Assembly (NCBI GenBank): GCA_023386135.1
Contig: JAEWKG010000176.1
Span: 1-17,978 of the forward strand
Direction: 5' to 3'
Source: Pseudomonadota bacterium
Lineage (GTDB): Bacteria > Pseudomonadota > Alphaproteobacteria > Sphingomonadales > Sphingomonadaceae
Length of the DNA: 17,978 nt
Every line of letters begins with the position of its first letter. Position 1 is the stretch's first letter. The translations under genes and the position numbers were made by a program. A model generated the notes under the pieces. That model was not told the DNA's origin. It did not search any database and saw nothing but the letters and a program-made list of their open reading frames with translations. Positions 8,945 through 15,151 of this stretch are shown here, piece by piece.

Positions 8945-9019
8945 TGGTGACCCCTACGGGAATCGAACCCGTGTTTCAGCCGTGAGAGGGCCGCGTCCTG
9001 ACCGCTAGACGAAGGGGCC
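8945..9019 (-). tRNA. tRNA-Glu (anticodon CTC)
   Basis: The minus strand folds as a complete 75-base cloverleaf. The acceptor stem is GGCCCCT/AGGGGTC, the D arm contains TAGCGGTCAG, and the anticodon stem CGGCC/GGCTG encloses loop CTCTCAC (anticodon CTC, reads GAG). The T arm is ACGGG-TTCGATT-CCCGT, discriminator A, CCA encoded. It differs from the adjacent tRNA-Glu at four positions only, two of which form a compensated acceptor pair. Confidence 0.96.
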
Positions 9020-9045
9020 ATCCATGCCGGATGGCGCGCTCACTT

Positions 9046-9120
9046 TGGTGACCCCAACGGGAATCGAACCCGTGTTTCAGCCGTGAAAGGGCCGCGTCCT
9101 AACCGCTAGACGATGGGGCC
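9046..9120 (-). tRNA. tRNA-Glu (anticodon TTC)
   Basis: A complete 75-base cloverleaf on the minus strand: acceptor GGCCCCA/TGGGGTC, anticodon loop CTTTCAC (anticodon TTC, reads GAA and GAG), T arm with TTCGATT, CCA encoded. It lies 26 bases upstream of the CTC copy and probably shares its transcript. TTC is the essential glutamate decoder and also the usual donor for tetrapyrrole synthesis in alphaproteobacteria that use the C5 route or, in those using the C4 route, for protein synthesis only; which applies here cannot be told. Confidence 0.96.
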
Positions 9121-9141
9121 ACACCCGTAAGCGTGGCGGGC

Positions 9142-9170
9142 GCCTTAGGGGGGCGCTGGTGCCCGGTCAA
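9142..9170 (-). promoter_or_regulatory. Possible promoter of the tRNA-Glu pair
   Basis: On the minus strand TTGACC (9170-9165, five of six matches to the -35 consensus) is followed after 17 bases by TAAGGC (9147-9142), a poor -10. The TTC tRNA would begin about 21 bases beyond the -10. Spacing and position fit a stable-RNA promoter, but the -10 is weak and the region can also pair (GCGCC/GGCGC). Confidence 0.4.
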
Positions 9171-9186
9171 CCCTTGCTCGCGCGCC

Positions 9187-9570
9187 TCATCCATTCGTCG
9201 AATGACAGACCGCCTGCAGCTTGTTGCCGTCGGGATCGCGAACGTAGGCGCCGTAGTAGTTGGGGTGGTAATGCGGGCGGAGGCCGGGACCGCCTTCGTC
9301 GCTGCCGCCATTCGCCAGCGCTGCGGCATGGAACGCGTCGACCGTCGCCCGGTCGTGCACGAGATAGGCCACATGAACCCCGTTCCCGGCCCGCGCGGCC
9401 TGACCGTCGAATGGCGCTCCGACGAAGGTCTTTGGCCCGGTGGGCTGGCCGAATGCAATCCCGCCTTCGCGCTCGAACAGGATCGGGTGGCCGAGCACCT
9501 CCATCACCGCGAGCCAGAATGGCCGTGCGCGCGCGAAGTCGTTGGTGCCGAGCGTGATGTGGCTGAACAT
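9187..9570 (-). CDS. VOC-fold (glyoxalase/bleomycin-resistance-like) protein
   Basis: A 127-aa cytoplasmic protein of the vicinal oxygen chelate superfamily. The start at ATG 9570 is preceded by GGAGGG at 9580-9575; longer upstream readings run back into recJ. Two beta-alpha-beta-beta-beta modules are recognisable: MFSHITLGTNDFARARPFWL at the N-terminus, then GNGVHVAYLV with H66, and the C-terminal DPDGNKLQAV (112-121). In catalytic members the last motif carries a metal-binding Glu; here it is Gln119. The substrate is unknown. The gene starts 10 bases after the recJ stop, so it is co-transcribed with recJ, with the ribosome site in the short gap. A functional link to RecJ is not evident. Confidence 0.85.
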   Translation of the reverse strand: MFSHITLGTNDFARARPFWLAVMEVLGHPILFEREGGIAFGQPTGPKTFVGAPFDGQAARAGNGVHVAYLVHDRATVDAFHAAALANGGSDEGGPGLRPHYHPNYYGAYVRDPDGNKLQAVCHSTNG

Positions 9571-9580
9571 CGTACCCTCC

Positions 9581-11359
9581 TCAGTCTGCCCAGGCCGCAT
9601 CCTCAAGGTGAAGTTCGGCTTGCGGGCGGTCGCCCCAGTCGTCGATCTTGGCGCGGCCTGCGAGCCACAGGCTGCGGCCCTTCGCGCCATGCAGCAGCGC
9701 TTGCCCCATCGCACTTTCGGCGGCGCGGAAGGCGATCGCCTTGACGCTCTTGCCGTCGAGCCCGCTGGCGACGAGGCGGACGTGGTCGGTGCCGACTACT
9801 TCGGCACGCACGAGCCGTACGGGGCCGATCGCCAGCCGCGGCCCGGGCCAGCCCATCCCGAACGGGCCCGCTCCGTCGAGCGCCTCGACCAGGTCCGGCG
9901 TCAGTCCCCCCGGCGCGAGCGCGAGATCCATTGGCAGCGCCTCCCGCTCCATTGCTCGCGCTACTGCAGCCCCGAGCCGCGAGTCGAGCCAGTCTGTGAG
10001 CGCGGCGACCTGGGCCGCCTCGACAGTCAGCCCCGCGGCCATAGCGTGCCCCCCACCGGCAACAAGCAGGCCTTGTTCCCGCGCGGCAATGATGGCCGCG
10101 CCGAGGTCGATACCGGGGATCGATCGGCCGGAGCCTTTACCCGTATCCGCGTCGAGCGCGATCACCAGCGTCGGCTTGCCGGTCTTCTCCTTGATCCGTC
10201 CGGCGACGATGCCTATCACGCCGGGGTGCCAGCCGCGTCCGGCGAGAACGTGGACGGCGCGGTTGTGCTGGCCTTCGAGCATCGCCTCGGCGGCGGACTG
10301 GACCTCGGCCTCGATCGCGCGGCGCTCGTCGTTGAGAGCGGATAGCTGTTGGGCGATCGCCGCGGCCTCGTCAGGGTCTTCGGTGGTCAGCAACCGTACG
10401 CCGAGCGTGGCCTCGCCAACCCGGCCGCCGGCGTTGATGCGCGGGCCGAGGGCGAAGCCGAGATCGCTGCACACTGGCGCGCGCTTTAGCCGGCTAGCAT
10501 CGATCAACGCCGCCATGCCGACATTGGCGCGGCGCGCCATGACCTTGAGTCCCTGTGCCACGAACGCGCGGTTGAGCCCGCGAATTTGCGCTACGTCGGC
10601 GACGGTGCCGAGCGCCACGAGGTCGAGCAGGCTCATGAGATCGGGTTCGGGACGGTTCTCGAAGAAGCCCTGCGCGCGAAGAGTGCGGACCAGCGCCACG
10701 CCGAGCAGGAAGGCGACGCCCACTGCCGCGAGGTGCGCATGCTCCGCGCCAGTGGTGCTTTCGTCCAGGCGGTTGGGGTTCACCAGCGCCACCGCGCGCG
10801 GCAGTTCGTGCGCGCACTTGTGATGGTCGACAACGATCACGTCGACCCCGGCGGCGTGAGCCTGCGCCAGCGCATCATGGGCCATCGCGCCGCAATCGAC
10901 GGTGACGACTAGGCTCGAGCCTTCTTCGCCGAGGCGCACAAGCGCCTCGCCGCTTGGCCCATAGCCCTCGAGCAGCCGATCCGGGATGTAATAGCGCGCC
11001 GAGTGTCCGAGCATGCGCAGCAGTCGCACCAGCAGTGCCGCGCTGGTGGCGCCGTCGACGTCGTAGTCGCCGTAGATCGTCACCGTCTCGCTGGTCAGCA
11101 CCGCCTGCGCGAGGCGTTCGGCGGCGGCGTCCATGTCCTTGAAGTGCGAGGGGTCGGGCAGGAAGGCCCGCAAGGTCGGTGCGCGGTGGCGGTCGAGATC
11201 CTCGCGCTCCACGCCGCGAGAGAGGAGGAGTTGGGTGACGAGGTCGTCGAGCCCAGCGGCGCCGCCGGTCACGTCCATGTTGCCGCCGCGCCAGTGCCAC
11301 GCCTTACCCGACAGCGAGCGGTCGACACCGAGGACGGACTTGAGCGCGGAGGAGGCCAT
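9581..11359 (-). CDS. recJ: Single-stranded-DNA-specific 5'-3' exonuclease RecJ
   Basis: A 592-aa DHH-family nuclease that degrades single-stranded DNA from the 5' end in RecF-pathway recombination and mismatch repair. The catalytic motifs are intact: DYDVDG (98-103), VTVDCG with D155, VVDHH (D178-H180) and NAGGRVG (309-315). In the DHHA1 part there are GWHPGVIGIVAGRIKE (376-391), GSGRSIPG (409-416) and GGGHAMAAG (435-443). The C-terminal region fits the OB-fold DNA-binding domain. The start at ATG 11359 gives the normal length; a second ATG 27 codons later would cut into the conserved N-terminal segment, although neither has a strong ribosome site. It is divergent from the flavodoxin-like gene, with 81 bases between the starts. 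Confidence 0.96.
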   Translation of the reverse strand: MASSALKSVLGVDRSLSGKAWHWRGGNMDVTGGAAGLDDLVTQLLLSRGVEREDLDRHRAPTLRAFLPDPSHFKDMDAAAERLAQAVLTSETVTIYGDYDVDGATSAALLVRLLRMLGHSARYYIPDRLLEGYGPSGEALVRLGEEGSSLVVTVDCGAMAHDALAQAHAAGVDVIVVDHHKCAHELPRAVALVNPNRLDESTTGAEHAHLAAVGVAFLLGVALVRTLRAQGFFENRPEPDLMSLLDLVALGTVADVAQIRGLNRAFVAQGLKVMARRANVGMAALIDASRLKRAPVCSDLGFALGPRINAGGRVGEATLGVRLLTTEDPDEAAAIAQQLSALNDERRAIEAEVQSAAEAMLEGQHNRAVHVLAGRGWHPGVIGIVAGRIKEKTGKPTLVIALDADTGKGSGRSIPGIDLGAAIIAAREQGLLVAGGGHAMAAGLTVEAAQVAALTDWLDSRLGAAVARAMEREALPMDLALAPGGLTPDLVEALDGAGPFGMGWPGPRLAIGPVRLVRAEVVGTDHVRLVASGLDGKSVKAIAFRAAESAMGQALLHGAKGRSLWLAGRAKIDDWGDRPQAELHLEDAAWAD

Positions 11360-11440
11360 GCCGCTTACTTAAGGCCCGGCGGACTCGGGCGCAAACCCGC
11401 GGGCGTTGACAATCGACAGCGCCGGCCGATGCTGTCCGCA

Positions 11441-11923
11441 ATGGACCGCGCCCTGCTGATCCTCTGGCACAGCCGCACCGGCGCGGCCGAAGCGATGGCG
11501 CGCGCGGCGTTTTCTGGCGCTGGCGACACGGGGCGCTTGCTCGCCGCACAAGAGGTCCAACCCACCGATCTCCTCGCCGCCGGCGGCTACCTGTTCGTCT
11601 GCCCCGAGAACCTCGCCAGCATGAGCGGGCTGATGAAGGAGATGTTCGACCGCTGCTACTACCCGGTGCTGGGCCGGATCGAGGGGCGAGCGTATGCGAC
11701 GATGATCGCGGCCGGATCGGACGGCGAGGGCGCGCAGCGTCAGATCGACCGTATCGCTACCGGCTGGCGGCTGCGCAAGGCGGCGGAAGGGTTCATCGTC
11801 AACACCGATGCCCAGACGCCCCAGGCGATCCTGGCGCCGAAGGTGGTGCCGTATGAAGCGCTGGAGCGGTGCCGGGCATTGGGAATGGCGATGGCGGAAG
11901 GGCTCGCGCTGGGCGTGTTCTGA
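11441..11923 (+). CDS. Flavodoxin-like / NAD(P)H-dependent oxidoreductase-family protein
   Basis: A 160-aa protein. The first strand and loop, LLILWHSRTGAAEAMARAA, resemble the FMN phosphate-binding start of the flavodoxin fold. GGYLFVCPENLASMSGLMKE (48-67) matches the second conserved loop of flavin reductases, in which the 'PEN/PEY...G.LK' segment contacts the isoalloxazine ring. The protein is probably a small soluble flavoprotein; its electron donor and acceptor are unknown. ATG 11441 is chosen; an in-frame ATG at 11429 adds four residues. No Shine-Dalgarno is visible. A perfect -35 hexamer TTGACA (11406-11411) lies so close that the mRNA could be nearly leaderless, though the matching -10 is poor. 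A strong hairpin overlaps the stop codon. Confidence 0.75.
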   Translation: MDRALLILWHSRTGAAEAMARAAFSGAGDTGRLLAAQEVQPTDLLAAGGYLFVCPENLASMSGLMKEMFDRCYYPVLGRIEGRAYATMIAAGSDGEGAQRQIDRIATGWRLRKAAEGFIVNTDAQTPQAILAPKVVPYEALERCRALGMAMAEGLALGVF

Positions 11924-11953
11924 CAAATCGACGCCGAAATGGCGGCATTTGTC
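11922..11953 (+). promoter_or_regulatory. Stem-loop between the flavodoxin-like gene and the 276-aa gene
   Basis: GACAAAT (11922-11928) pairs perfectly with ATTTGTC (11947-11953). An inner stem, CGCC (11932-11935) with GGCG (11941-11944), closes a 5-base loop. It starts in the TGA stop of the upstream gene and ends 4 bases before the GTG start of the next. The 3' arm is U-containing (AUUUGUCUU) but without a true U-run. It may act as a weak terminator or limit ribosome access to the next start. The pairing is seen; the function is inferred. Confidence 0.45.
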
Positions 11954-11957
11954 TTGA

Positions 11958-12788
11958 GTGGACTCGACGAAGGGCTTGTTTCACGGCACTATTTCCGCCG
12001 CGGGGCTGGCGGGGGATGCCACTATTTCGAGTGCGAGTGACAATCCGGCTCCGGCGGGCCCCGGCGCGCTGCTCCTGCTGTTCTCGCGCGGGGAGCGGCC
12101 GGACAGCGCGGTGCTGCATGAAACGGCGCTCGGATCGGACCGGCTGGCGGTAACCAGCGCGCTCGGCGAAGGCGGGCAGGGGCCGCTCGGCATCGAACTG
12201 CTGCGCGACGGGATGACCTACGACCTCGTCGGTGCCGCGCCCGGGCCTGGGATCGTGGTGCCGCCACTCCCGCACCGGATGGGGGTCGGTGCCGATGTGC
12301 GCGAAGCCGATCTCGAAGCGCTTGCCCTGCGCGCGGGGCCGCACCTGTCGCAAGGACCCGCGATCGTGCCGGTGGTGCGGACGATGATGGGGGTGGCGAG
12401 CATGATCGTGCCGCACCTGCCGCGCCTCGTGGCGGTGGCGTGGAGCGAAAGCGGCGCGCTGATCGGGTGCGAATTCTTCGTCTCGGTGATGAGCGCGTGG
12501 GTTGCCGGTGGGGCTTTCCCGGGGCTTGGGCTGACCGCTTTTGCGCCTGAGGCCGATGGGGGGCTCCGCAGCCAAGGTCTCGCCTTCTTCACCGGGCAGG
12601 AAGTGCGGCTCGCGGCTGAGCTGGCTGAGGATCGCGCCGCCGGGACGCGGCTCGGGGTGCGTCTGATCGACCAATTGGTCGGCCGTCCCGCACTGACGCA
12701 GGGGGAGGCGGTGATCGGGCCCGACGGGCAGCGATTGATGATCGAGCCGTCACCCGACCGACGGCTGCTGCGCGTCCGCCGCGGGTGA
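11958..12788 (+). CDS. Protein of unknown function, possibly DUF4261-like
   Basis: A 276-aa protein, not firmly recognised. It starts at GTG 11958 with no visible ribosome site, directly after a hairpin; the next in-frame candidates are TTG 11976 and then a far-downstream ATG. There is no signal peptide and no convincing membrane helix. The N-terminal third is Ala/Gly-rich. The C-terminal half has the order of features remembered for DUF4261: a valine-rich helix (IVPVVRTMMGVASMIVPHLP), a GLGLTAF segment, a GLAFFTGQEVRLAAELAED segment, then an acidic, glycine-containing turn (QGEAVIGPDGQ) near the end. This assignment is from pattern memory and is tentative. The coding frame is supported by consistently GC-rich third positions and by the 4-base GTGA overlap with the AHH gene, which implies coupled translation. 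Confidence 0.65.
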   Translation: MDSTKGLFHGTISAAGLAGDATISSASDNPAPAGPGALLLLFSRGERPDSAVLHETALGSDRLAVTSALGEGGQGPLGIELLRDGMTYDLVGAAPGPGIVVPPLPHRMGVGADVREADLEALALRAGPHLSQGPAIVPVVRTMMGVASMIVPHLPRLVAVAWSESGALIGCEFFVSVMSAWVAGGAFPGLGLTAFAPEADGGLRSQGLAFFTGQEVRLAAELAEDRAAGTRLGVRLIDQLVGRPALTQGEAVIGPDGQRLMIEPSPDRRLLRVRRG

Positions 12789-13336
12789 GCGCCGGGGTGG
12801 AGGCTCGCGCGCGACTGCCGTTCCGCGCGGTCAACCGTGCCGGACAACCTGGCCACGATCCCGACCTCCAGCGTCATCACCTGCTGCCCCGCCAGCTCAG
12901 GACGGGCCGGTGCTTCGGGCGGTTGTTCGCGGCACTCGACCCGGCGCGGCTTGGCTTCGACGACTTCCGCCGCGACGGCCTGCTCTTGCCCGCAGAAGGC
13001 GACGCTGCGCGCCGCCTCGGCCTGCCGCTCCACCGCGGGCCGCACCGCGACTACAACGGGCTGGTGATCGAGCGCGTCGGCCAAGTCGAGGCGCGCTGGT
13101 CCGCCCGCCGATCGCGCCATCCCGACGCGGCGGGCGAGGAAGCGCTGTTCCGGTTGGCGCTGTTGCAGCGGGCGCTGCGCCGCCGCCTGCTGAACCCACG
13201 CGGCGCACCGCTGCGACTCAATACGCAAGAGCCGATCGGTACCGGCGTCGACTTCGCCGAACTCGACGCGATGGCCGAGCAGCTTTGGTTAGGCACTCAG
13301 ATCATCTTGGCGGATAGTTCGGCCTTCGCCGCCTGA
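12785..13336 (+). CDS. AHH-domain protein, putative HNH/ENDO VII-fold nuclease
   Basis: A 183-aa protein of the AHH group, predicted metal-dependent nucleases of the HNH/ENDO VII superfamily best known as C-terminal toxin domains. The visible signature is LQRHHLLPRQL (His31-His32), then GFDDFRRDGLLLP (57-69), then LHRGPHRDYN (82-91), the order and spacing expected for the domain. The usual Ala before the His pair is Arg here. Unlike polymorphic toxins it stands alone: no secretion signal, repeat region or long N-terminus, only about 30 residues before the motif. It starts at GTG 12785, overlapping the stop of the 276-aa gene by 4 bases. Its last 40 bases overlap the end of the opposing nitronate monooxygenase-type gene. 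Nuclease activity and target are inferred from the family. Confidence 0.8.
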   Translation: MSAGVEARARLPFRAVNRAGQPGHDPDLQRHHLLPRQLRTGRCFGRLFAALDPARLGFDDFRRDGLLLPAEGDAARRLGLPLHRGPHRDYNGLVIERVGQVEARWSARRSRHPDAAGEEALFRLALLQRALRRRLLNPRGAPLRLNTQEPIGTGVDFAELDAMAEQLWLGTQIILADSSAFAA

Positions 13337-14265
13337 TACTCGGCCTCGAGACGGTCGACCCGTTCGGCGACGCTCTCCACCGCCTCGACCATGCCGACAC
13401 CCTGCCCCGACCCCCAGATGTCCTTCCATGCCTTGGCTTCGGTGTTGCCGCCGCTGCCGAAGTTCATCGCCGACGGATCGCTCGCGGGCAGGTTGTCGGG
13501 GTCCATCCCGTTCGCTTCGATCGAGGAGCGCAAGTAGTTACCGTGCACCCCGGTGAAGAGGTTCGAATAGACGATCCCGTCTGCCCGCGCGGCGACGATC
13601 GCGTCCTTGTATCGTTGGTCGGCATTCGCCTCGGTGGTGGCGATCCACGGGCTGCCGATATAGGCGAAGTCCGCTCCCATTGCTTGCGCCGCAAGGATCG
13701 AGCGGCCGTGCGCGATCGATCCGGACAGCGCCACGGGTCCATCGAACCACGTGCGCAATTCCTGCATCAGCGCGAATGGAGACAGCGTCCCGGCGTGCCC
13801 ACCCGCGCCAGCGGCGACCGGGATCAGTCCTGTCGCGCCCTTCTCGATCGCCTTCCGCGCAAAGCGGTCGTTGATCACATCGTGGAGGGTGATGCCGCCC
13901 CAGCCGGTGACCGCGGCGAACACGTCCTCGCGCGCGCCCAGCGAGGTGATCACCATCGGCACCTGCCACTTGGCGCACACCGCCATATCCTCGTCGAGCC
14001 GATTGTTCGACTTGTGGACGATCTGGTTGACCGCGTAGGGCGCGGCGGGCCGGTCGGGGTTGTCGCGGTTGTGCGCGGCGAGCTCCTCGGTGATCCGGTG
14101 CAGCCACTCGTCGAGGACGCCCGAAGGCCGCGCATTGAGCGCCGGGAAGCTGCCGACGATGCCCGCCTTGCACTGGGCGATGACGAGCTCCGGCCCCGAC
14201 ACGATGAACAGCGGCGAGCCGATGACCGGCAGGCGCAAGCGATCGAATGGGGCGGGGAGGGCCAT
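13297..14265 (-). CDS. Nitronate monooxygenase-family flavoprotein
   Basis: A 322-aa TIM-barrel protein of the nitronate monooxygenase (formerly 2-nitropropane dioxygenase) family, FMN-dependent enzymes that oxidise alkyl nitronates such as propionate 3-nitronate. The visible parts are an N-terminal LPVIGSPLFIVSGPELV, the conserved AGAGGHAG loop (152-159) and the FMN phosphate site around GADFAYIGSPWIATTEAN (198-215). The C-terminus is a charged helix. The start at ATG 14265 is supported by GGAGA about nine bases upstream on the minus strand. It follows the lipoprotein gene by 23 bases, so the three minus-strand genes from 16192 may be one operon. Family members vary in substrate; some act as enoyl reductases or trans-enoyl-like enzymes, so the exact reaction is not certain. 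Confidence 0.88.
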   Translation of the reverse strand: MALPAPFDRLRLPVIGSPLFIVSGPELVIAQCKAGIVGSFPALNARPSGVLDEWLHRITEELAAHNRDNPDRPAAPYAVNQIVHKSNNRLDEDMAVCAKWQVPMVITSLGAREDVFAAVTGWGGITLHDVINDRFARKAIEKGATGLIPVAAGAGGHAGTLSPFALMQELRTWFDGPVALSGSIAHGRSILAAQAMGADFAYIGSPWIATTEANADQRYKDAIVAARADGIVYSNLFTGVHGNYLRSSIEANGMDPDNLPASDPSAMNFGSGGNTEAKAWKDIWGSGQGVGMVEAVESVAERVDRLEAEYQAAKAELSAKMI

Positions 14266-14288
14266 GCTTCAGGTCTCCGGAAGGAAGG

Positions 14289-15071
14289 TTAGCTACGGCC
14301 GGTGTCGAGCGTCAGCTCGTCGTAGGCCGCGTTGTAGTCGAGCGGGATGCCGGCGGCGTGCAGGCGGTCGAGCGAGACGAATTCGCGCGCGGCGCTGGAG
14401 GCCCGCAGCTGGGCGAACTCGGCGCCGTCGATCCGGCCCTGAAATAGGTCGAGCACTTGGCCGATGCGCACCGCGACCTGGCCGTCGGCAACCTGGAACT
14501 CGACCTGGCCCAACACCCGGTCGCCGGAGCGCACGGCCATCCGCTGGCCCGGCTCGGCGGCATCGACCTGCGCGATGTAGGCGGCGCGGGCGCTGTCACT
14601 GATCTGCGGGATGTAGGCGAGGTCGGTGGGGACCTGATCGATGGCCGCCGCCGCGCTTGGTGCGCTTCCGGCGGGTGCCGGGATTGCAACTGCCAGTTGG
14701 GCGGGCGCGACAGGTTCGGGCTCAATAACTGGCGCCACGATGGGGCCCATCGGAATGGCGGGCGCTTCTACTGTCAAAGCGACCGACTCAAGCGCGAGCG
14801 GAGCGGCGAGCGTAGGCTGCGCTGCGGCTATTGGTGACGCAGGCCGCGAAGTCGGCAGCATGGCAGCGACGGTAACGCGTTGCACCGGCTTCGTCGCGGG
14901 CTTGGCCGGAGACGAAACCGCGAGCGCCGTCTCGATCTGATAAGGCCCCCGCCACTGCGCATGACTATCGCGCGGCTGGCTGTCGCAGCCGGTCGCCAGG
15001 ACACCGACGAGAGCGACGGTCGACATGGCGCGCAGCGTCACTCCCCTGTCCTCGCGGTCGATCCGTGGCAT
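14289..15071 (-). CDS. Putative lipoprotein with Pro/Ala-rich linker and a conserved-looking C-terminal domain
   Basis: A 260-aa exported protein of unknown function. The start at ATG 15071 is supported by GAGGGG nine bases upstream; a later ATG (15026) would lose the basic n-region. Residues 1-29 look like a lipoprotein signal: basic start, hydrophobic core and LATGC with Cys29 as the probable lipid anchor, although Ala at -3 is less usual than Leu. Residues 50-140 are a low-complexity Ala/Pro/Val linker. The C-terminal 110 residues form a compact domain, with AVRSGDRVLGQVEFQVADGQ, a stretch VRIGQVLDLFQGRID, and VSLDRLHAAGIPLDYNAAYD, a layout reminiscent of small periplasmic binding or assembly modules. 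No family is firmly recognised. It lies between amidohydrolase and nitronate monooxygenase genes, which does not point to a role. Confidence 0.75.
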   Translation of the reverse strand: MPRIDREDRGVTLRAMSTVALVGVLATGCDSQPRDSHAQWRGPYQIETALAVSSPAKPATKPVQRVTVAAMLPTSRPASPIAAAQPTLAAPLALESVALTVEAPAIPMGPIVAPVIEPEPVAPAQLAVAIPAPAGSAPSAAAAIDQVPTDLAYIPQISDSARAAYIAQVDAAEPGQRMAVRSGDRVLGQVEFQVADGQVAVRIGQVLDLFQGRIDGAEFAQLRASSAAREFVSLDRLHAAGIPLDYNAAYDELTLDTGRS

Positions 15072-15151
15072 CTGCTTGGTCCCCTCTCGTCTCGCCCTTG
15101 TCGCGTGAACGGGTGGCGGATGGCAACCCGATTCGTCGCGCAAGTCCCGCT

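Noticed and set aside
8878..9021. N-terminal extension of phoR to 9021
   Set aside because: The extra residues are a translation of the tRNA-Glu gene; the membrane anchor starts at the 8877 ATG.
11003..11440. Upstream extension of the flavodoxin-like gene
   Set aside because: It lies antisense to recJ; the flavodoxin-fold first strand begins at the 11441 ATG.
12218..13228. Minus-strand open frame of 336 codons opposite the 276-aa and AHH genes
   Set aside because: Arg/Ala/Pro/Ser-rich with no domain signs, whereas the plus strand carries the AHH signature in order.
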